A stretch of DNA of 64,000 bases from Beroe forskalii (Eukaryota; Ctenophora; Nuda; Beroida; Beroidae), in assembly GCA_011033025.1 (NCBI GenBank), contig WFMF01000131.1:124001-188000 (forward strand), read 5' to 3'. The notes beneath the pieces were generated by a model that worked only from the letters and a program-made list of their open reading frames with translations, was not told the origin of the DNA and ran no database searches. Positions 46,601 to 54,900 of the stretch are shown piece after piece (the stretch's first letter is position 1; each line of letters begins with the position of its first letter). Both the position numbers and the translations under genes were made by a program.

Positions 46601-49245
46601 AGATCACATTTTCTTCCCCTTCAGATCTAGAGCTGTTCTCGAAACAGGACTACGAACAAGCTGTGATCTACACCAGACTTCAGGACACCAACCTTACCCT
46701 CGTGATTCGAGTTAAACACGACTTCAAGAGCTGCTCAGGCAGGGTCAAGCGATCGTTGTCAAGACCTTTACTTGAAAATAGTGAGTATCAAGGCAGGGTA
46801 TTCGGCTTAGATATCAGAAAACTTTCTACTAACTACTTTTTTATCGAAGCAAATGACAACTTAATTCATTCAAGTAGTACTTGACACCATTTTATGACAC
46901 CATTCAAAGTTCCCTGGCACCATTCCAAATTCCCACTTTACTGAGTACTGATGACCCCTGTCTCTCCCTCAGAGGTGCTCTTCAGAAGGTCCTGCGAGAT
47001 GAACGACTGTGCTGAGATGGGTAAAATGGATATCGTTGCGTTTAATGAGCAGGAGGACGGGACCATCAGACACTCTGCTCAGCTGCTAGCTCACACGTCC
47101 TACGTTTACACTCTAATGACAGAGATATTCACCATCAAGAAGTCCATTGAGACGCCTAAGAAAGGTTGGTCTTAAAACCACTGCCGGTAGCATATACGAG
47201 ACGATTAGAATCAGTTTGTTTTTGTTGGTAACCTATCCAGCTGTTTGATCATTACCATCGCTCTTGAAACGCCCTTTTTCAGAACCTGAGGTGATCAGCA
47301 CGATTCTGGTGACTAGTGTGGGGTTTCAGAGAATGTACGTAGATTGGACCGGGGTCTTCAGACCCAACAACAAACTAATCCTTCCAGGTATATCGACTAA
47401 AAATGGTTACTTTGATTTTCCAACTTTTGATCAGTACATTTTGTCCTTCCACTTGAATCTTGAGGATTTTTGGGCAAGACTTCAATGAACAATGTATCTA
47501 TCATTATTTGTTTGATACTTATATTCTCTGCTCTTTATTTTGAAGTTTATGCTCTCCATCCCCTCCTCAGGATGTTTCGTGGTTACAATAACGCAGGATG
47601 ATGTGAGTGTGACGACCAAGACCGACTCTTTGGGAATGTTCTACAACGTTACAGGTCAGTTGGAGGATTGCCATTGACACATCTGTCTATACGAGCCAAA
47701 CGCCATATTTTTCGATCCTAGCCAGAGCTCTTTGAAGGCTGCTCTAAACTACCTGTTATTGAAGTATTGAGTATTGATCATCGCATTGAATGTAAAAGCC
47801 TGACCGAAATCCAAGTAGCATGAGACTGACACACTCAGTGAAATTCCTCTAGATTGCGATAGTATGATTCCACTGAATGTGTCGGATTCTTTGATACTGC
47901 TTTTGTTTTTCAAGAAACGTGACTGCAACCCATTGTGCAGGAAACTCGGGAGGCCAGGTGACTGTTCTCGTCACTATACGCACTGATCTGGGCAACGTTT
48001 CCGCCGTTTCGAGTGAGTTTATATCGGCTCTCAATATTCTCGATATTTGTCAATCGTTTTACTGCAGACTTACGTTCGTGTGAGTTTATCCTTACACTTT
48101 GCAACTCCAGTTATTTCAATCTAAGGTTCGTGATCCAGAGTCGCAATCTAATGAAGTAGAACTCTGACAGCGAGCGTTGAACCTAGCTTATCATGCGTAA
48201 CATTGGGTATTATTTGACATTGGCTAATCAGCCTTCAGCCGTGCAGGTTGACTACTTGACTACAGAACTATATAAAATCCATAGACTCTAATTATTTGTC
48301 AATGACGGTTATAAGATCATACGAGTATGAGCTAATACGCCGCTGATACCATAGCTATAATTTATAATTTTCCTGCTGAAAATAGGAAAAGGTTTTTCAA
48401 CTGACTGCCCCCAACTGCTTAGAAAAACTAAAAACAAGGAGGTTTTTCTAACTGACTGTCCCCCAGATTACGGGTCAGCTGAGGCTCAGAAGCAAGTGGC
48501 TCACTCCCTGATTGTGCTGTCCAGCGTGTTCGGAGTGCTGGGGTTCTTGGTGCTCGTAGTGCTCCTGGTATTCATCATCTTCAGGTCAGTGTGGGGGTAT
48601 CTGATGAAACACATTATTAGCGAACAAGGTCTATGAACTTTTGAACAATGGCACGCGCACTACCCTTGAATTGGGCCACCATTCCATCCAGAAGAATTTA
48701 AGAAAGTCCAGAAAAAAACAGATCCCCCGTTTCGCAAAATCCCGGGAATTTCAATTTCCGATTTTCGAACTTAAGCTCCCCTGATTCATTCCCTCTCCCT
48801 CCCAGGATTCGGCGAAGTGCCGCCCACTCCTACCACTTCAACCCAGACACACTGAGACAGGAGTACCGGCCCAGTGAAGCAGAGAGGAGCAAACTCACCA
48901 ACTTGTCTAACCAGGTACTGTAAGGTTTTCTTGTGACTCGGAATGTCTGTGCCGGGTCATAGTTGTGTAAGTTTTTCCGAAAAGTGTGTCGGAGCTCCAC
49001 TTTCATATTTCTGTCTGGGTATTTTGAGTTTTTACTATTTTCCAATCTGCCTCAATTTAACCAAAACTAAAGCACTCCATCCTCCTCAGACCCAATCTAC
49101 GATCCAACACAACCGCCTCGTTGTAAACAACCCGAAGTCCGAAACAGCGACATTCCAAGTGAAGCGAGTAGATGCTACAGAGAACCTGTGTATTGTGTCG
49201 GACATGCCACCAGCTCCCGACCTCTTACTCCCAACCCCCAGATAA
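37675..49245 (+). CDS. Mucin-like single-pass membrane protein, 17 exons, family unknown
   Basis: Exons: 37675-37746, 38255-38345, 38809-38860, 39286-39409, 39576-39784, 40865-41009, 41401-41486, 44008-44166, 44344-46430, 46625-46780, 46973-47164, 47283-47387, 47571-47654, 47941-48012, 48467-48584, 48806-48914 and 49090-49245. Phases agree throughout. Exon 1 is a signal peptide ('MIKWLIVWFSLFTITRC'). A short cysteine-rich exon ('WCGNEACTDSCKF') and a beta-rich ectodomain follow, then a Ser/Thr-rich repeat region (exon 9). Next are a possible furin site ('RVKRS', exon 10), more beta-rich exons, a transmembrane helix in exon 15 ('VFGVLGFLVLVVLLVFIIF') and a cytoplasmic tail. It looks like a receptor or mucin-type adhesion protein. 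I recognise no named domain. Exon 9 has frame breaks (see its entry). Confidence 0.72.
39785..40864 (+). promoter_or_regulatory. Intron 5 with tandem 'CAG|GTAAGT' splice-like repeats
   Basis: At about 39845-39900 a 17 bp unit 'ttcatctcaggtaag' repeats. Two copies are a perfect fused acceptor/donor ('ctcag' directly followed by 'gtaagt'), the layout of recursive splice sites. They lie on the sense strand of the host gene. Whether they are used is not shown by the sequence. The intron also holds a palindromic element at 40117-40220. Confidence 0.35.
40117..40220. mobile_element. Small palindromic element with 13 bp terminal inverted repeats
   Basis: It begins 'gtgaccgtatacc' and ends 'ggtatacggtcac', perfect inverted repeats 104 bp apart end to end. 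Internal 'aacttacatggtc' and 'gtgtaagtt' also pair. A related end, 'gaccgtataaccaaacttac', occurs at about 40414. MITE-like and non-coding. Confidence 0.6.
42178..43401 (+). CDS. ACY1: Aminoacylase-1 (N-acyl-L-amino-acid amidohydrolase, M20A family), intronless
   Basis: 407 residues, equal to the family's usual length (about 408). This cytosolic zinc enzyme hydrolyses N-acetylated amino acids. All metal and catalytic motifs are visible: 'LLNSHMDVAP' (His ligand and the Asp behind it), 'RGAQDMKCVG' (bridging Asp), 'VPDEEPLGKRG' (catalytic Glu plus ligand Glu), 'LDEGL' (Glu), 'GNPGHGSMF' (dimerisation/lid region) and 'PVLLHDKDE' (last His). The start is the ATG at 42178 ('MAAESRIEVTKFTEYLRIRT'). 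There are no introns. It lies wholly within intron 7 (41487-44007) of the mucin-like gene, same strand. An apparent internal duplication adds residues before the bridging Asp ('GAVIGPGAEGGIVIGRGAQD'). It could be a retrocopy, but the frame is intact. Confidence 0.93.
   Translation: MAAESRIEVTKFTEYLRIRTDHLSPDYVSCRLWLLDYISEIGLEVVVDKEFTPGFPVVVASLPGSRPDLPSVLLNSHMDVAPADPEEQWTHPPFAGHVTQDGAVIGPGAEGGIVIGRGAQDMKCVGVQHLEVLRRLRRVETPPLRTVYVSFVPDEEPLGKRGMALFCESEEFKALRVGVVLDEGLSREDEAMNIYYGERHLLWATVSFRGNPGHGSMFIGDTAVVKMTKFLKKALKYREKEEEKKGDLISNVNTLNIGMVHGGVQPNVIPHEIQVTLDCRIRHQDNFSDFKDMLQRWVNESGGGNVEIINESENNNTSCIEPTDKWWCAILAGIQEHSITLIPQIFPANTDSRLLRRLGLPCYGFSPINNTPVLLHDKDEWLGVDTFLRGVDILEGVVRNLASVEES
44344..46430 (+). 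CDS. Exon 9 of the mucin-like gene: Ser/Thr repeat region with frame breaks
   Basis: It starts 'NCGCEECNFQSNYTSCED', then Thr/Pro/Ser-rich sequence. About 44811-45600 carries repeats of roughly 37 residues built from 'SSTSQVTDFKTQVP', 'SSTSEVTDSKSQVK' and 'SHPATSATP'. A non-repeat Ser/Thr-rich tail runs to the donor at 46430/46431. The reading frame is not continuous. It stops at 44573 and resumes in another frame. A 28 bp deletion in one repeat near 45404 shifts it again, and a run of six C near 46081 marks another shift. The break near 44660-44720 contains a decayed copy of the exon's own beginning. The breaks may be sequence errors in repeats, small spliced segments, or real damage. Confidence 0.5.
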
Positions 49246-49573
49246 CTGCTGTTCTGATGAATGCTGATAACAACTCTAACAGCGATAGGGGCAGCATCAC
49301 TCAGTGCAGGGTCAGTCGCAGGGCTTATTTCTTGCTATTTAATTAAGGGGGTCAGTTTTGGGGCTTATTAATATTTCTTAAATCAGAGAAGGGGGGTCAG
49401 TCTTAGGGCTTATTTTCAAGTCAGGGAAGCTTTAAGTTTAACCTTTAAAAGTCCAGGGATAAATAACAGATTTATTGATTTCGGATATCATTCAAATTCT
49501 CTCTCAGATAGAACGAGGAGAGAAGGGAGTTACATTGACAAGTCAGGATGGGTGCTCACAGACCTACTTGTGA
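49090..49573 (+). other. Last exon with a second, longer open frame (alternative C terminus?)
   Basis: In the phase-0 frame, exon 17 ends 'PPAPDLLLPTPR' at 49245. A second frame of the same exon is also open from its start ('PIYDPTQPPRCKQPEV…') to a donor-like 'AGG|gtcagt' at 49310/49311. It joins in phase to 49508-49573 after 'ctctcag' and ends 'GCSQTYL'. The sequence alone does not tell whether an alternative splice uses it. Confidence 0.3.
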
Positions 49574-50394
49574 CAAAGACCTTCTCAATATCATTATCAA
49601 CAATGATGTCCTCGATGGGTTGCGCGGGCGCAGATAAGTAAGTTAGTAGACTGTTGAGCAGCAGGCGGTTGAGAAAGACTAAAGTGTAACGATATGACGT
49701 CATATCTTTGACAGAAAGTCGTAAACAGTATTTCAGACTAAAGTGATTAAAATGGCTATCAATATCATATCCATGCGCCTATTTGTTTTTTAATTTATTG
49801 AGTTAAATTTAATGTGCGTGCCACCTTCACCTATTCAGTTTCACAGACACTCTGACTTTCAGCAATGGCATTTTGTTCGAATTTGTTGTATTTAGCTCCA
49901 AACCTCCGAGTGTTTACCATCAAATGGCATTTTGTTCGAATGTTTAAACTGCACTGTGCGCGTCTTCTGTCTGCGCGGCTGGCGGCTTATGCTGCGCAAA
50001 CTTGAGCTGCGCAACGAAAGATGCACAAACTGCAGTTCAATCTGTCGCCGTTACCATATTTCTGTTTTTGTTTGCTTTTGTATGAATTTTGTATTTATAT
50101 CAAATATTTAAAAAGATTTTCTCGTGATTATTTTCTAAATCTGATGGAGCGTTTGAATTTTAAATTTAATTCTATTTGTTGACGTTTTGTAATTGTCCTT
50201 TTTTGTTATATAGAGTTTGAGTTTCATTTCAAATTAATTCTAAATTGAAATGGATATTGAGAATCATGATCTTCAACTTTGATTTGCTTTGATTGATGTG
50301 ATTTTTAAAGTGACATTTATTTTTGATTCAAATTTATGTATTCTTGAGTTTGATTTGAGACTAGAAAATAGAATCAATCTGACGTCGTCATGTG

Positions 50395-51110
50395 TGTGTA
50401 CGCGCCGCGCGCTTCCCTACGGTACTGCCTACGGCACACACTGGGAAAGCGCGCCGCGCGAGGCAAACAGGGTGAGGGATACCGGGATATACCTGACCGT
50501 CCTGACCCCCTTCGGCGGACGCGCGCGCCCGCCGAAGGCGTAAGGGTCAGACAACGTATATATATCATTATCCTTGTCAGGCGTTGCCTGACCCCCTCGC
50601 GCGCGCCACGACTCAAATAATGGGTCAGACAACATTATCCCTGTTTGGCTCGCGCGCTTCTCCGTAGGGAAGCGCACGGGGCGTACATGCGGGCTTAGGA
50701 AGGCAACGCGTGACAAAATTGCTCGACGGACGTTGCCCCGTCTATTTCTTCTGACTGCAAGTGCAACTGGATGGCGAGGTTGCAAAGTGACGTCCAAATG
50801 TGGAACGTTGCGCCGCGCGCGAGGGTAGGGTAACATCCTTCGACAAAATTGCCAGACGTCGTACTTGTCTGGGTGCGCGCGGAGGAGGCCAGGCGTTGCC
50901 TGACCTCTTCGCGCGCGCCACGACTCGCAATTTAAATTTTGAAATAATGGGTCTGACGACGTCAGACAAGGCCAGGCAACGTCTGGGTGCGCGGATCAGG
51001 GGGCCACGCAACGTCTGGCAAGAACACATTGCGTTCAGCGTTGCCCGTGCCGGTCCCCGTACAGACGGGTATCGCGCCGGCAACGCAGTAACGCACGTCC
51101 GCGTCGAAAC
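50395..51110. repeat. CpG-rich island with inverted 'ggtcaggcaacg' repeats
   Basis: This block is far richer in G+C and CpG than its neighbours, with many 'cgcgcgcg' runs. Copies of 'cagacaacgt', 'gccaggcaacgtctg', 'gcgttgcctgacc' and 'gcgcgccacgactc' occur in both orientations (for example near 50578-50615 and 50890-50925). Open frames on both strands here result from low stop-codon density in GC-rich repeats. It may be a compound repeat or a CpG-island-like region. The stretches 49574-50394 and 51111-51970 hold no gene that I can support. Confidence 0.55.
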
Positions 51111-51970
51111 ATTTTCTTCTGAAAATGAAATTGGGAAAATCTCGACAACGCGACTAAAGCTACTGTGTACTGAGACTGAGAGACAGTCAGTTTAATTGTA
51201 TTTGTATGTTTAGGATGCTAAGTCTAAGTCTAAAAAAGTCTAATCACACTCACAGATTATCAGCATCTTCTGACTTGTATCTGTGACTGTGAGTGTGAAA
51301 ATCTGCAACTCTTCTCACTCTCAGTCATTTTCCCTATTGGAAAGTAACTGTAAGGAGAATGAATGACAGTTGACGCAGGCTATCAACTATGCATCACTAA
51401 TACAGAACACGGAACTTTTGCATTGCACCGAAAAATAAAATGTGTGAAATTCAAGATGAAAAAGATGATTCATTCAATTTTCACTGCACAATAACTGTGA
51501 ATAAACTGCATTTTGAGGAATTGAATCACAAAATACTCATAGTAGGCATATCCTTAGGTACACCGATACGTCTGATAACATGTCCTAATTCTTTAGATTG
51601 ATAAACTAAACTTAAAGCAACAGGCCATATGAAACCTGCAACCGCTAAGAACTGATTTTCACTTTTATAATTCGACCATTATTGAGTTGCTTCTCAGCTA
51701 CACAAACAAAAAAGTTAAAAATTAAAATACCTAATCAAACTGCCACTATATATATGCCAGCAATCACATTGTAAAATTAAAAATTCAGCTGACAGAATAT
51801 TAAAATAGTTCTTCAAAAGTCCTTCCGTTTATCACACACTAAGTCCTAAACTGGGCTTTTTCTCTCACACAGCTCACTCCTCTATGCGATGTTTTCTACT
51901 TTCCTCCTCTACATATTAATGGCATATCATGAGAACAGAACACGCAGTGCTTCGTCGCACCCTCTTCAAG

Positions 51971-54900
51971 TCAGGGCTGTCTGGTAGTGAGACCTCAGTG
52001 ATTTATCCACGCAGGGGTTGTAGTAAGGGGAGTAGGGCGCCGTTGTTCCGCCGCCTCCGCCGCAAACAGAACTCTCCTTGTTGTAGGTTGAGTCTGGCGG
52101 CGACATGGCGCTTTGCAGTCCGCCGCCGCCGCCGCCTGACTTGGGGTAGGTTGGCGTCGTCTTGTTGGGCGTGGGGTAGAGGTTGTGGAAGTGGGAGGGG
52201 ACTGTGCTGCTTACTTCTGAGGGGGGAGGGGTTATTGTTAGCTAACTGATGAAGTTATTAACTTGCAGTGGAATGGAGGTAACGGTGACAATTCGAAATG
52301 CACGTCTTTTAGTGTGCGCGGCGGCTGCGCAAATTTAAGCCGCGCACACAAAAGGAAGTTTATGGGCGTCTGAAGTAAATTGGTTATGAAATTGAAAACA
52401 TTGATTGATACGAAAGTTTAAAGGCAGAAGCTTTCGAAAATCATGTGATTATAGTCGTTCGCTGTAACTGTAAATGTAATCTTAATCTTGCAGTGAAGTA
52501 ATTGCATAAACTACAGGAATCATGAAATTGAACTTCATACTTCCATAAATTTCAGTAAAGTTCATAATCTCAGTTGAGAAAATGAATAAAATTATTAGCC
52601 CAAGAAATGAAGAGCTTAAAGAAGATGATTATAAACTCGAATAGAGAGTTTCGGGAGTTAAGCAGTTTGTCGATTGCTGCAAGTATAAAACTACTTAAAT
52701 GGACACGGTTAATTGGTTAAGGTTGGTGCAGGGGTAACTCAAGCGAAACGCTTATCAAGATTATACGTTGAGATGAATCATTAACTTGCTTCAATCTCAT
52801 ACAGCAAGAAGTTAAAGTTATCATCATCGAGATTGCTTTCATGTAAAATACCAACAGAGGCTCACAGAATGAGGAAGATATCCAGTTAGTCGAAAGTCAT
52901 GCACGAAGAATCTCGAACCAGCCTGGCTCACCCGTAATATGCCAAGGAAAAAACCTTGGGCGCGGTGTGATATGGCGCGCACGGCGGAACGATGAACGAG
53001 ATTCGACGCGCATCGAACTGGTAACTGGAAGTTGTATTTTCCAGTTATTTGGTAAATAATAAAAACAGGGAAAGAATCAGTGGAAGAGATGGTATTTGGT
53101 ATGAAGCTATCTAACCTTGTTCTGAGCTGATGGGGTGATGGGAAGTTGACGATGACAGAACTGCTCCATGGCATTGGGGGTCTGAGCCGCTTTGCAGCGA
53201 GGTGCTCTGTAGGGTGCCGCTTTGTAAGGTGCCGCTTTGGAGAGTGCCGCTTTGGAGGGTGCCACTTTGGAGAGTGCCGCTTTGGAGAGTGCCGCTTTGG
53301 AGGGTGCCGCTTTGCAGAGTGCCACTTTGTAGCGGCGTGAGGACGGTGAGGGGAGTTAGTTGTGAAGTGGTGGAGATGGCTGGGAGGTTTGAAGGATTGT
53401 TGTAAACCGGAGGGTAGTTTCCGGAATAGGGGAATGGGTGTGAGATCATGACCGCATTAATTAATGGTCATTTCGAGAAGCTTTGGTTAGCTGACTATTG
53501 AGTAGAATTCAAAGACCAGAGTCACCGGCGCTTTTTCATGCGCGGCTCACTGCTTGTAATTAACAGCCTAAGTCAGTGAGCCGCGCACGACTACGCCGTG
53601 CATGGGAAAGCCGCGCACATAGGAGTTCGACGCGCCACCGTTATAGTGACTATAGTTGTTAACTGTAGTAGACACGTGTCTAGTTGCTTGACTCCTAGTC
53701 ACGTGACTGTTGTCATAGTCACGTGACTGTTGTCATAGTCACGTGACTGTTGTCATAGTCACATGACTAGGTGTCACGTGACTGTTCACTCACCGGAAGA
53801 GTTCCACATGTAGTTGGGGAAGGCGTTGAAGGAATGAGAGAAGGAGCTGTAGAGGTTGTGGGGAGCAGTGAAGGGTGTACTGATCTCCTGGTCAGTGCTC
53901 TGAATTAGGGAAATAGTTAAGGCATAGATTACAGAGAAGTCTCATTTAAAAGTTTAAACTCTGAGTCGAAACTTGCATGTTTTCAAATTAATAAGGGATA
54001 TGGCTGGGACTTTTCTCTGAAACAGGGAAATAGTTGAGGCATAGATGACAGAGATGTCTTAATCTCTCTGCATAAAACTTGCATGTTCTCATATTAATAA
54101 GGGTTACGGCTGGGGAAATTGTCGGACGAGTTAAAGGGAGAGCAGTTGAGATAAATTACAAATTAAGGGTAAAAGTCAAAAGAGGGTCACAAATTAAAAG
54201 ATTTATGTAAAAAGGTTAGGAAATTTAGCATCACCTTATTCTGTAAGCTATGACTTAAGGTATTACCTTATTCTTGAAGCTTTGAATAAAGCATTACCTT
54301 ATTCTGTAAGCTATGACTTAAGGCATTACCTTATTCTAGAAGCTATGAATTAAGTCATTACCTTATTGTAAAAGTTAGGACTTAAGGCATGACCTTATTC
54401 TGGAACCTATGACTTAAAGTAAATTAAGTATTACCTTATTCTGGAAGCTATGATTTAAGGTATTACCTTATTCTAGAATAAATGACTTAATAAAACAGTA
54501 CCTTATTTTGGAAGGTAGGTATGGTGACACCAGGGTGTGAGTAGTAAGAAGACTCCTTCCTTAACAACCTCTCATCCACAGCTCCACTCAGCAGGTTGTA
54601 CCGAGCCTCATTCAACCGCTTCCACTTCGTACGCCTGAGAAGATGAGAATTCAAACTTTAAAATTATCGAATTGGTTTGATCTTATAAACTGTTTCGAGG
54701 GGAAAGAGATAAGTATGAAATAAAGTGATTGGTTTGATAACTTCTTCTAGAGTTCTAGGAGATTGGTTTAAAAGCCTCATAATAGAGAATTTCAGTGGCC
54801 ATATTTAAACATTTTAAATGATTTTCGGTAGTTCTGTATAGCGAATCTAGCATCAGACAATATGTCCATAGTGATTAGCTCTATCACACCATATAGGTAT

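Noticed and set aside
50429-51195. Long open frames on both strands (for example 135, 113 and 131 codons)
   Set aside because: They overlap each other in a CpG-rich repeat block where stop codons are rare. The translations are Arg-rich with no domain or splice logic.
53202-53405. Plus-strand frame of repeated Arg-Val-Pro-Leu-Trp pentads
   Set aside because: It is the antisense reading of the SGTLQ minisatellite in the homeobox exon, which has splice-site and phase support on the minus strand.
53111-53449. ATG at 53449 as the start of a separate gene
   Set aside because: An acceptor ('aacctcccag') at 53380-53382 in phase with the upstream homeobox exon explains the frame better; the upstream ATG segment is intron.
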